28,945 nucleotides of DNA from Zygnema cylindricum (lineage: Eukaryota; Streptophyta; Zygnematophyceae; Zygnematales; Zygnemataceae): positions 151,565 to 180,509 of the forward strand of contig JBBHKE010001050.1 in NCBI GenBank assembly GCA_037447655.1. Reading direction: 5' to 3'. The position numbers were made by a program, and so were the translations under genes. Positions 12,801 through 24,200 of this stretch are shown here, in pieces; positions within the stretch are counted from its first letter, which is position 1, and each line of letters opens with the position of its first letter. The notes under the pieces are model-generated. The model was given only the letters and a program-made list of their open reading frames with translations. It was not told where the DNA came from and did no database searches.

Positions 12801-14287
12801 ATGCACATCAAGACAAAAATAAATGAGAGCTGCAGAGTGGTAGGGACTTTTGACAAACAGAAATTTAATGTATTAATCCAATTTTAACTTTTCGAAAAAT
12901 CACCCTGAAAACCACACTTGACAACTCAGAACTGCAAGGACCATAAAATGTCAGTACCATACCAGTGGACCTATCGCGATCAACGTAAGAGCCTTTTTGT
13001 ACTTTCGAGCGCATGCTGTTAAATGGATAGCAGCATTTCCTTCCTTCGGCTTAAACCTTTCATCCGGTGAAGTTCCGTCAACATCTCCCAGTCCATCTTT
13101 GCCAAAGAACTGCAACACAGAGCTGACAAAAATTGATCAGTTATAAACGGCTACGGCTACACTTATGGCTCGTTACAAATGAAAGTTTAAAACACACTGA
13201 AGCACTATAAATACGTTTGGTACTTCTGGCTGCACAAATGATACCGTCAAAACGAAGCAATTGTGGAAAGAGCTTCTAACAATAATTTTAGCAAAAAAAA
13301 GAATTCGGACTCCAAGACTTTGCTACACAAATACGCTGGAGTAACTATCGACAAATCTGCATAGCAAAACCACAGAGCAATAACCTGTTTCAAAATTTGT
13401 TTTTCAAGATACAACATTGAATGTAAAGTTCCAGAGAAGCTATGCTAATTCTTACGTCGTCTTCTCAGAACCTTCTGAGTCTTTTCTTGGACAATTCCTT
13501 TCTCTGTCCTCAAAAACAAAAAAAAAACTAAACAATCTACTAGTAATTTTACTGATAAAATATTTAATTTTAACATATATCACATTTTTTTGACGTGATC
13601 ATCATTAAGACTTTCACATTTTATAGAATCTTCATTATTCTTTAATCTTAGCTGGTGAGAGGATGGCTGTGAGTGGATTTTCTATGGACAAACATAGTTT
13701 TACTCTCATGTAAATCATCGAATTTACGGAAAAAAACAGTAAAAAAAAATTTACCTCATCGCCTCGGTGACTAAAATGTCTAGTTTCCTTTACCTTTCCT
13801 GACGAATTTTCAAACAGAAAGCTACAGCTACAGAAAAAAAGAAAAAAAAAAGTGCTCCAAACAGGGCACCAAAGTTCATTTTCCTGATACGTTTTCTGCC
13901 TTACCTTTTTCCAATTCAACTGCATTGTTAGTCAGCAAGCCGTTTTCTTTTCGATTTAAGTTTACATTTTATATTTTGTGCTTTTTCAATATTTGAAGAT
14001 TTCTCAGTTTTTTTTAAAAACACACTTACTCCAGTCAGAGGAAGGGGAGACTGAACCAACGGCCTGGAGCTACCGACACATACAGGAATCTTGGTATCTG
14101 CTCCAGCCATACACAGTATTCTCCTCACATTTAGAGCCACTTGAGACACATCGACATTGCCAGCTACACAAGAGATTCCAACCAAAGAAGCAGTCTTCTC
14201 CTTCTTCAGCCAGGAAAGTAGTAAAAATATTCCCTGGGCATCGTCCAATCCGGCATCGACGTCAAGCCACACAGCTTTAACAGCCAT
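9857..14287 (-). CDS. Nucleoside hydrolase (inosine/uridine-preferring family), six exons
   Basis: Hydrolyses the N-glycosidic bond of ribonucleosides to free base and ribose (nucleoside salvage); probably cytosolic, as no targeting peptide is seen. Exons (minus): 14287-14030, 13109-12963, 12472-12347, 11709-11590, 10758-10540 and 9952-9857. All junctions are phase 0 with GT-AG borders, giving 321 residues, normal for the family. Visible motifs: DVDAGLDD at residues 9-16 (the DxDxxxDD Ca2+/ribose-binding signature), VAGNV at 41-45, FFGKDGLGDVDG after residue 86 (family HGKDGLG), AIGPLSTIALA, RVCVMGG, PEFNFSLDPEAAH (ribose-binding EFN) and CDALAAAV, whose Asp is the last metal ligand. The His often found before that Asp is Cys here. 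It ends ...EVLDLLTYAFKKSQ...STA, stop. Start ATG at 14287 sits in good context (AGCCATGG). It is divergent from ribophorin II, with a MITE 34 bp upstream of the ATG. The gene symbol is left blank because the orthologue is uncertain. Confidence 0.93.
10684..10974 (-). repeat. Three tandem copies of the exon-5 acceptor region of the nucleoside hydrolase gene
   Basis: The functional copy (about 10684-10769) holds the acceptor TTTTAAGCAG and the first 25 or so codons of exon 5. Two further copies lie upstream in the intron at about 10793-10866 and 10891-10974, at 97- and 107-bp offsets. Both keep TTTTAAGCAG and the AAAGGGAGT block. The far copy still reads VFMD.A.KGS, almost the functional peptide, before losing frame to a TAG. 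The middle copy lost about 10 bp. They look like decayed duplicated exon starts. Confidence 0.88.
11469..11584. repeat. GA-rich (CT-rich on minus) microsatellite in nucleoside hydrolase intron 4
   Basis: An impure GGGGAGAG array. On the transcribed minus strand it is a pyrimidine tract that begins within a few bases of the exon-4 donor (GTACGTCTC at 11589). Confidence 0.9.
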
Positions 14288-14321
14288 GGCTAGCTGGCAG
14301 GAAGAGTCTTGTGTTTGAAAC

Positions 14322-14550
14322 TACACCGTGTATCGCTATTAGTGTTAACAAATTTTTCGCCGGTTAAAACAACTTTTATCCGTACACACTTGTCCGAATT
14401 TCAATTTAAGACAGCCAATCGGAAGCTGAGAATCTTAGAATTCGATCGCAAGTTCGCAACCGTGAGATCCACAATCCGACATGTGTGTACAGAGAAAAGA
14501 TGTTTTACGCGACAAAAAAAACATTAACACTAATAGCGATACACGGTGTA
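14322..14550. mobile_element. MITE (family C, copy C2) just upstream of the nucleoside hydrolase start
   Basis: Perfect 27-bp terminal inverted repeats begin TACACCGTGTATCGCTATTA on the left and end with the inverse on the right. The interior is 175 bp and non-coding. The adjacent octamers (TTTGAAAC and CAGTATTT) do not match, so no target duplication can be claimed. Termini share ACACCG and CTATTAG-type blocks with copy C1. Confidence 0.85.
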
Positions 14551-14589
14551 CAGTATTTAAATTTTAAATTTTAAAACATACGAAAATTC

Positions 14590-14725
14590 TAGTGTTGTGT
14601 ATCGGCAAGAAACTTATTGCGATAAAACCGCAACCGATAGTTATCGGTTATCGAACGGTGAGAGGTCCCGATATATCGCTCCGAGACCAACAAATTCCTT
14701 TATCGGCGAAACGCCGTACAGTGTG
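14590..14725. mobile_element. hAT-like family A end fragment (copy A3)
   Basis: Starts TAGTGTTGTGTATCGGCAAG, then has ACCGATAGTTATCGGTTATCG, GAGGTCCCGATATATCG, and GAGACCAACAAA. This is the inverse of the right end of the 28424 copy (GACCTCTGACCGTTCG and TTGTTGGTCTCG). No opposite terminus was found to the right, so only one end survives or the rest has diverged beyond recognition. Confidence 0.7.
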
Positions 14726-15262
14726 GATTTCCATATATAGCGTTTCAAATTGTTTTCGCACAGATTGAACAAATTATGGTTACCGGCTACCGTACTGTAC
14801 CGTAGCCAAATGTCGACAATTCGGCATGGACGCTTTTATACTGTACGGTACACAAAAATTTCAGCAGGTAAAAGACGTAAGATGTGCTGATTTCGGGCGT
14901 CAGCAAAAAAGTCAAAGTAAAAAATGTACGACAGTATCGAGATGCGTTCATACTTCATTCGTGATATCCATTCACCAATGAGATTTAACAAATACTATTC
15001 ACATATAACAAAAGAGTTTGAGATTTAACACGTCTCATGAAGACCGGAACATTAAAGTCAAGGCGTTCACACATGGAGAAGCTTGATAATGCATCTCTAG
15101 ACTGAACTGCCACTCCCTTCCTCAACCCTAAATATGCTCGATTGTTGTTAGTGATGTGTCTGAAGTGAAAATTTCGATCACATCTTCCAAAGGTACATCT
15201 TTTTTGGTACAAAAAAATAGCACTCAGTGTTCTCACAGTGGCTTAAATTTGGCGGAGTCAAT

Positions 15263-18200
15263 ATGGCTGGGAGAAGAGGTTAGTCATATGGCTAACATTT
15301 GCTCACATGTTAAGATGACTTTTGTCACTTGAATGTGAAGCCTTGATCTCCTGTGAATTGGTTAATAGATAATGCCTCTTACTTTTTAAACTATCTGGAC
15401 TAGCTACATGTATCCATGCGGTCATTAATATGCGAGGTTAAGTTTTAGGGGAATAACAAAGCGTTTTCTTCTGTTGAGTGAGCTTTGTGACTATTTCTAG
15501 GATCTCGTGTCTCTCAACTTTGGACCATTTCGTTTAAGCTGCAATGTAGTTATCCTTGGCACATTTACATGCCATTCCGCATTTACATGTCAGCCTGATA
15601 TTGGTAATAACTCCGTGTTTCTTATGTGTGTATTAATCAGAGGGAGTAGCTATATTGCTCTCGTTTCTTTTATGTCCCCTTTTGGCGAGGGCTTCATTCG
15701 TACCACCTCCTCCAACTAAGGCAGAGCTTCTTGCAGCAAAAAATCTCTTCACAATCCAAGACGATGGATCCTTTGGCAGGTAAACAGTAACATTGTTAAC
15801 ATTGTCGGGCTTTAACATTGTTAGGCTTATAACTGTTAATGATGCCAGGGATGTTCCAAGATAGTCTTCAGCATCCAGCCAGTTGTTTGGAAATTTATTG
15901 TCAGAGAACAACGCTGTTAAAGGAAGGTTTTCAGCAGGTTATTGGTCGATGCCTCATCTGTCATCAGCTTCTGTATTCCCCCCCGCTGGATTGGGGAAGT
16001 TAGAAGGCTCCTGATTTCTGTTACCGATATTTTTGAAGCCCAGTAATCAAGGGTTTGGTACCTAGAGGAAGTAGATCTATGTGATACAGTACACTGTATA
16101 CGGCTATTGACTCTATTGTTTTTTCCGACCTTTAAACTCATTTTTCTATGGGCACATTTATTGGATTAAATCTGACTGGCGGTCTCGAAATGAAAGTCGG
16201 CTGAATGTGCACAGAGTAAGGCCGGTTTAGTTGGCGAAATTTTATTTTTTGCTAATTGCAATACACGTTGTTCTGCAGTCTCATTTTTGGATAGGTATAG
16301 TTCAAAGGAAAAATACTTAAAATGAACAATACTTTCATGGGCCTGCATTTGGGGACAGTTTTGAGGCGACCTACCAGGCAGTGAGAGTATATGAGGTTGC
16401 AGATCGAGGTAGACCAGATTTGCCGAAGACTTGCTCTTGGCTTTTGTCCAAAACTCCTGAAAATGTAGCGGCCATTTTTTTCGCTGTCAAGACAGCTGGC
16501 ATACTAAATTGTGAAGGGGCAGCAAGTCTTGCAAAGGTGCCACTTTTTTTCCATGGCAGGTTTCTGTTATTTTTTCTATTTTTCTTGCAATTTTTGGTGT
16601 TTTTATTATTTGGAAAGTAATTACATGGAATTGTGAAAGTGCAGTAAGTCTTCTGAAGGTGATACCTTTTTCCCAGGGAAGGTTCCTGCAAATATTTTAT
16701 AGTTTATTTGCATGTTTTGGTGTTTTTATAATTTGGGAAGTAATTGTCCAGGGTTCAGTTTTTGCTTCCGCAGTCCTCTCTTTGTTTGTCAATTTAATTC
16801 CTCTGTATTCTGTTATTTTGGAAGTTTTCTTCAATGTTATTTCCTGGTTGACTCCGGCAGTAGACCTTTTTTTTGCATGCTCCTCAAACCTAATTTGTTG
16901 TGAACGTTGTCAAAGAGAAGACTGACGAAATCATTCGGTGAAAGTGCAGAAAGGGGAGCCAATCCTGTTAACAGCAGCAAAAGACAGCTCAGACTTACTC
17001 CCTCTCTATTACTCTCTCGTTGGTCTCTCCTATATCAAGGTTTGAACACGACCCCCTTAACGTTTGCTGTACCCATGTCGCAAGTTTGAATAGTGACTTC
17101 AATGACATTCTGGAAAAATCAGGCTCCAGTGCTAGATTTTTCAAAACTATAGAGGTTATATTGAGTCAGGTTATATTGTTTTGGAAGATAATTCTCAAGA
17201 GGATTTCGGCTAGATGTTTACTGGAACAGCTTTATTCTGCATCTCTTCAAGTAGTTTTAGGTTTAGACTAGTTGTAGAGGTGGAAGTTGATGGATGCTTC
17301 TGGACTCTTCTCTATAGGCAGGTGTCAGAATTTGAATCATTCCAGAATAATGTCAGAATTTTAACCTCTCCGATTCATTTCTGTCAAAATTTGAATCATT
17401 TCAGTTCATTTATGTCAACCTCTCCAGTTTATTCGTGTCAGAAAATGAATTGTTCTAGTGACATATGCTACTATGTACATTTCATTTTTCTAGAAGCTGG
17501 CTGTTTTTGGGTCCATTTGAAGTCGGCTTTTATGAATGCATTGTTTTTCTCTTGAGCCACTGACTGGACTTGTGATACTTGTAATAATGGCTGGATATTG
17601 GAGCCAAGCCAGACTTCACGGTCGTAATTGTCATAAGAGCCTTGAACCTTTAGACTTTGTTAAGGCTACATGCTGCGATGCTAGAATGTGACAGGTAAAC
17701 AACAGTAACTGATTTTCTTACAATTCACGGCAGTCCTTCAAGTTGATGCTAGCCCAATGATTACATAGTACATAACTATATACGCTATACTGAGCTGATC
17801 AGCTTTGCGGAATGTTCTATTTTATGAGGGCCATTGTGTTTTTTTTTTTGGGTTTGGTGCCCTTTACTGATTATGCCGCATCAAAGGCCGGATCTCTCAG
17901 GGATAATTATAGGATACAAGGGATAGCCTGACATTGTAACTTCATGACCTTTTGGTGCGAATATGGTTATTTGGCGTGTCGCGACTTCTAAATATTTTAT
18001 GACATAGGAATATTATATCAGTTTACGGCAATTTTCACCATTTCTTTACCACTTTTTTACTTGCCATATCATGGGTAAGAAACCCGGTTATTTAGAAGAA
18101 GGTCCGTTTTTAATGGATGGGGAGCAGGATAAAGGCTGGTCGGAGAAGTCATATTCTGAGGAGCTCTCTGAGACATTCAACAAACTCAATGTAAGCAATT

Positions 18201-21200
18201 CTGCCACACTTAACTGTCATCACATCAGATTCCTTCTATGCTTTAAAAGGCGCTGGTATGTTTTGACTTGGTTTTCCATTTTAGACTTCCCTTGTGGTTT
18301 TGCTCGGTTTTGCCTAGAAAAAAAAAAGACGAACGAAAGTATAGTCCATTTTTTATGTGCACATTTTGCCTGGCAAGTATGATCTCGCGGCATTATTACA
18401 ATTTTGCTGGACAGCCGTGTTTTTTTTGTTTTAACATGTTCCTTAGGCTTTGGCTACTTGAAGAACATAGGCCAACTTATTCCCACTTCCGTCTAGGGCA
18501 ACCACCATTAGACATGATGAGCTTTCAGAGGTGGAGGCTTTTTGTGTTCAGCGTTCGAAATGCTGCAACCTCTTTTCTGGTTGTCATTATGATGCAGTAA
18601 AAAGCAAGCTGGCTACACCATTCTCTAGGAAATTTGCTTAGCCTCACATCTACTTTTTTCCGTATCGTGGACGACTCTTTCTTAATGTATTTCACTTTGT
18701 GACTTAACTGTTTTATGCACTGACTATTTCGTTGTGGGAGGATCAATGCCAGAGTTTGGCATATGGTGATGGAACATGGCGCTACTCTCCTGGTCAAAGT
18801 GCATCCACTGCCAAGGCTGCGGGTAAGGCGACTTGTTCCATTGGAAGTAATTTATCGTTTATTTATCTCATTTCTTCAGCTTCAGGAACATCCTGCTCTT
18901 GGATTTCTGTGTGGCTCGCTTTGTTGTTAAGTAAACTGTCGATCTTTATTAGAATTAATTTTTTAACCCCAAATCATAAATTTGTGATAATAGCATTATT
19001 TAGTTAAGTGGCCCATAACGAGTCACGTTGCAAAACATAATAAAATGTATCTATTTCTAAAAGAGTCTTAATGCTTTTAGTTCACTGACTGTAATAGTGA
19101 GGGGGGCTGTAGTAATGGCACTGGAACATTATATGTGGGCTTTTGTCTGAAGATAGGCTTGAAACATCTGTAAGATGACGCCAATGCATAAAGACTTGAA
19201 ACTTGTCATTGAAAACCCAGTTGTTATGATTAAATGAGATGAGCTTTTTTTAACCTTCTCTGAGGCAGTGTTCTCTTTCATCATGTCAACAAAAATCAAC
19301 TATTGACAAGGGACAATATTGATGGATGTTTGGCCAGGACTTGCTTTGGAGGCTGGGGCTGCTCTTGTCTCTTTGGGAGTATCCCTTTCTTCTTCACAGG
19401 TAAGTTTTTTGAGAGAGAAACTATGAAGGCGCTGCAAATTAACTTACATGTGGATACCCTTAATTTAACATTGGGTTAAGTACAGAAACTTGTCAAGGAT
19501 CAGCCAGACAACAGTTAGATATTCTAACAGGGTCTGAATTCTCTTACAGGATTTGTTCCCTGGGAGGATTTTGTTCAGTCTTCATTATGGAGGTGTTTTG
19601 ATGCAGTGTGCTTCAATTTTTGGTACTGTTGAACTTGTCAAGAACACTCATTTCGTTCCCTTACTGCCATGATGTGCAATCAACAGGAGAAAAAAGTTAA
19701 AGGCAGTGTGACCAAGCTCTTCAAGAATCTTGCTGGTGACGGTGAGTTGTGCCTCCTTTTTTTAGACTGGGCTTTTTTTTCCCCTTTTTTTTGTGTACCC
19801 ATTTATTATCCGCTATGGATTCTCTGGAGTTGTGCTGTTTCTGTGTGGTTTTTTTGTTTTTTCTCTAGGCTCTTGTTCAGCTTGTGGGACTTGTATGTCT
19901 CACAAAGACAAAGAATAGATGTAGTTTATATTTTGTCTTTCCCTGTATTTAACTTTTATGCTTTTGCATTATCAGTACCTCTGTTTGAATTTTCTGTGTC
20001 CTATATTTTCGGTGAATCACATCTAAGGTTGACAAAGAAATACAGTTTCTATGTTGAATGCTTGGTGTTGTGACATGTATCAACTTCATGCTTTCTCGTC
20101 CACAATTTTTGTTTTGAATGTTGGGTTTTTGCCTTTGACAATTCACAGAAGGGAAGCCTTTTCTGCTTTTGGAGGGTCCTGGAGACGAGACTAGTGGAGG
20201 CTCTAGTTCAGTAGCTGCGACCTCGGCTGCCGTGAGGGGAGCGATCGCTCTGGCCTCTGTCCTCGAAGTCCAATTATCGGTGTGTATTTTGAAAGCATTT
20301 TTTTTTTTGAGGGATTCTCGTAGATTATAAAGGAGAATCCACAAGCTTGGCAGAACACAACCAGCCAACTCAAAAGTGTTTAAAATTGGATAGTGATGGT
20401 TGGAATACCATTGTGGTAAACTGTCACAGTGATACCCAAAAGTTTGTGTTGAAAGCAAAATTTTAGTGTGCGAAAAAATATGGAATACTATATGTGGTTG
20501 ATTTATGTGTAAATAAGCGTGTAATATGGGGTAACCATTGAAATTCTATTATTTTGCACATTGAAACTGTGATTTAAAGCAGTGCTGCTTATGTCTTGCC
20601 GTTTTAACCGTCAATTATGGGGATGAATGGTTGGTTTTTTCAGGGAGAAGTGGTTGAGGCATCGAATTTTCTTCTTGCAGTCAGCCCTACAGTTCTCTTT
20701 GACGCTTTCTATCAACTGGATGGACTCGCTCTGTTGAATGACAACAAGTGAGAGACAAAACCACCACTAATCCTTCGACAGTAATAACGGGAAGCATCAG
20801 CAGATTGTAGGAGAATGACTAGTGTTGCGTATTGTATTGCATCGGTCTGATGCTCAAAATACGTTTTACTCGCCAATATATGCGATGCTGCCAATTTTTG
20901 AAAAATCGGTCGATACACTGATGCACAATCGGGCAATGCAGTCAATGCTACGCCATACCAAAATTATTGCGATACAGGGGATTTTCTGATGTGACCTCTG
21001 TGTTGATGTTCGTTTTTTTTGCTACTATGACATCGGCGATATGCAGATGTTGCTGATGTGGCAGGTTACATGGCCTATTTCAGAATAATGAACAGAGAAT
21101 TTATGCGGCAAAGTTGCCCATTGATGTTCTGGGTTAACTTCGAGCGCATTGTCCACTATGCACCCTTGGTGCTGTAGTAATTTCTGAGAAAAAGTCTTTA

Positions 21201-24200
21201 TGCCTGATACACCACCCAGGACTCACATAAAACTAGTTCGCAGTTTGCAATCATCGCTTAGCGATATCCAATCTTTTCTTACCACAATCGCATCGTATCG
21301 ATGATTGTATATCATATCCCATCACATCGGTGCATCATATTGCAAAAGTCGGCAGATATTGCATCATCGCATTGTAGCGGCAGCTTGGCGATGCACATTG
21401 AAAAATCATAACCGTACGCTGGTATATCAGGCTGCGACGTGACACGCTACGTAACACTAGGAATTACACTATCAAAATATACCCTTATTTTCTATGTAAT
21501 TGTACAGTGTTGTAAGTACTATATGTACTTTTATTGAAAAAATTGTACAGTTTTGAATTCAGCAGCTCTGTTAGGCTTTCAACCATCTAGTCCCAGGGTT
21601 GTTGAAGAGATGGTAGAAAGTACTACTTTTTTTGTTGTTAGCAGGAAGATATACCAATTCACAAGTGGACATTGAAATCGCATCTGAAACTTACATGTAA
21701 CTCTGGAGTAATATTTTTGCAGAGTTATCGTCCCCCTTGTTTTACAGTGGCCCACAACTGTATCAGTTACAAGTAAAACGCAAATTGAGGTAAAGCTTGC
21801 ATCCATTGCCTCTCTTTTCCATGGTATTGGTCACTTGTATGTTGTGAAGATCGAGACAGTAGTCTTGGGGAGGTTGTTTTCCTTGCAATGCTGCTTCTGG
21901 TCTACGAGTTGTCAAGTGAAGCTTTTTGCTGAATATTCAGCCTTTTTTTCATTGTGCCTGGATGTTGTTTGTTTTCCATGGGCGGTGAATGTATTACAGT
22001 ACATGTTTGACAGCAGGGCTGTATTTTTTTAGAGCTCTTTATATTTCGTTTCCTTTAAGCCATCTCAGTTTTGGATGGAAGTTACCGCATTGCTTCTGTT
22101 GTTGACAGCATGGTATGTAAGGACCTTTTATATTGTGTAACAAATATATAATTAGGGTTTTATTTGTTTGTGTTACAGACTAAGGTTACAACTGTTCTCG
22201 GTGATAGTCCACCTTCTGTAAGCCTGAAGCTGGCAGGAGGTAAAGGACTGGAAGGCAAGGTGAGCTCCATTCACTTTTTTATTTATGCCCTTTATTTGTG
22301 AGGTCGTTGCGGCTGCAGTGTTTATAAACGGGAAATTTGAGTGTTGCGCGACAATGAAAAAGACAAAATTTAATTGCTTTGCATGTCCATGTTGATTTTA
22401 CAGTGCCTGATGCCATTTTTTTTGCGTTGCAGGAGTTTGTCAAGACAGGAGAAAACACTTTTGCTTTAGACATCCCCGCTAAAACATTGTCAAAGATGGT
22501 GCTTATGCTTGAGGTGCGTAAACAGGAACACCAACAAATCAACAAGACTTGTTGCAAGTCGTTCAGAGCTTTGTTGTCTACGGCATCAGCAAAAGAAAGT
22601 CGAGCTTCCTGATTTTTTGTCAGATTTTTGGCTGAAGTTGTTCTCCAATTTATCACTGATCCTGTTCAATAATGTTGCTATGTTGACCTTTCTGTTCCTG
22701 ATATAGTCTGTTTTTACATTGAATAGTTTGTCCTTAAGAACTGTGTGTCTTTTGATTGTTAAGCATGCTAGTTAGTGGCTGCTTTTCTTTCTGTTTGCTG
22801 AAATCAACGAACAAACTGCGAGGAAGTTTCATGCGAGTCAGGACGCCTTGCGAAAATTCCTCTATTCACAGGCTGGAATACAAAATGTCCGGTCAATTTT
22901 CTGCCTCGTCTTTCTAGTCAGTTTTGTTCTTACATTGAGAAGGGTGCGGGTCTTGCAGATCTCTACCCCTGACCCGAAATACACCGCAGGAGATACTCTC
23001 ACCCAAGGTGTGAAGTTCGTAGGAGTAGTCAAGGTGACAGATGCCACACTGGCGATTCTGGATCACGAAGGAACAAACCCCGACAGTGAGGTCAAGTAAG
23101 ATATAATCAATTTCTTTGTACGAAGCATTCTTTTTAGCATGACAAGAAGAGGAGGATGGCGTATATTGTTTGAATATTAATTTTTCAATAGAGATGTTGA
23201 ACATGATAAGAGTTAGAATAATCTAAACTTTATTCTGAAACCCTAGTCGTGACTGGTGAAAGGTGATTTTTGAACTTCATGCTTTTCGATGTCAGTTATT
23301 TTAAACACGATTTAATACTGGAGATATTAGTATGCTACAAGAATTATTATCTAACAAGGGCCGGGTAGTAACAGGATGACCTCCCAACTATTTTATGTGT
23401 AGTTTTGTTGCTCAGTGCTTTTCAATTGTATATTTACACATGTATGGCCCTCATTTACAGTTACCTTCAGGGATAAATTTGTCTCAGTTTTAATAGTCAT
23501 GAGGCCATTACTTGGGGTGACAGTCTGGTATTTGGTGAGTCAAAAGTGGAAACCCTTTTGGCTTCACATCTTCAGAACCTTCTGATGTCCTTCAAGCTTA
23601 CCGACCCATTTGACAAGCCCTTCAAGCCACAGCAGGTCTGTACCTTTCCTTTTGCTAGTAGTACGTCCACTATAGTTAGTCTGGACCGTACTATTTCTAA
23701 TCCACGCATTTTCTAGAATGAGGTTGCCCACGCATAGTGTATAGTTTGGTCTACCGTTGAAAAATCAACATTCTATTGAATTTCAAATACCATGCAGCTT
23801 TCCTGTTTCCTCGCCGATGGCATGTGTGGACTTAGTTGCAAGTTCGTGGGGCTTTGGTTCACAGGTTCTTGTCAAACTTACACATGAAAGTGGTGTTAAA
23901 CACTTTTTCACGGTTGAGAAATCAGGAGATACCTTCTCTCTGAAGTTGGTGAGCAAATGCAGAAACTTCCTAGTTTTTCAATACGCTTCTTGTTTGTTTT
24001 GCTACTTCAATTCATCGATTCTTTCACCTCCTGTGCTGATCCTGAAGAAACAAATCTCTCTTTTTCAGAACTGAGTATAGTTTGTGTTATTGTGTTAAAC
24101 TTTCACGTTTACGGTGAGTGCTTGTTACAATTATGTTCTACTAATTGTCTGATCTTCAAGCATCATTTGTTTCAAGATTTTATGGGCTAGTAATAAAAAT

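Larger units (their letters stand above)
14288..15262. promoter_or_regulatory. Divergent intergenic region shared by nucleoside hydrolase and ribophorin II
   Basis: The two start codons point away from each other and are 975 bp apart, so both promoters should lie here unless 5' UTR introns move them. At least 360 bp of it is transposon-derived (MITE C2, hAT end A3). The remaining part, 14900-15262, nearest ribophorin II, has no recognisable element. I cannot place a TATA box with confidence. Confidence 0.55.
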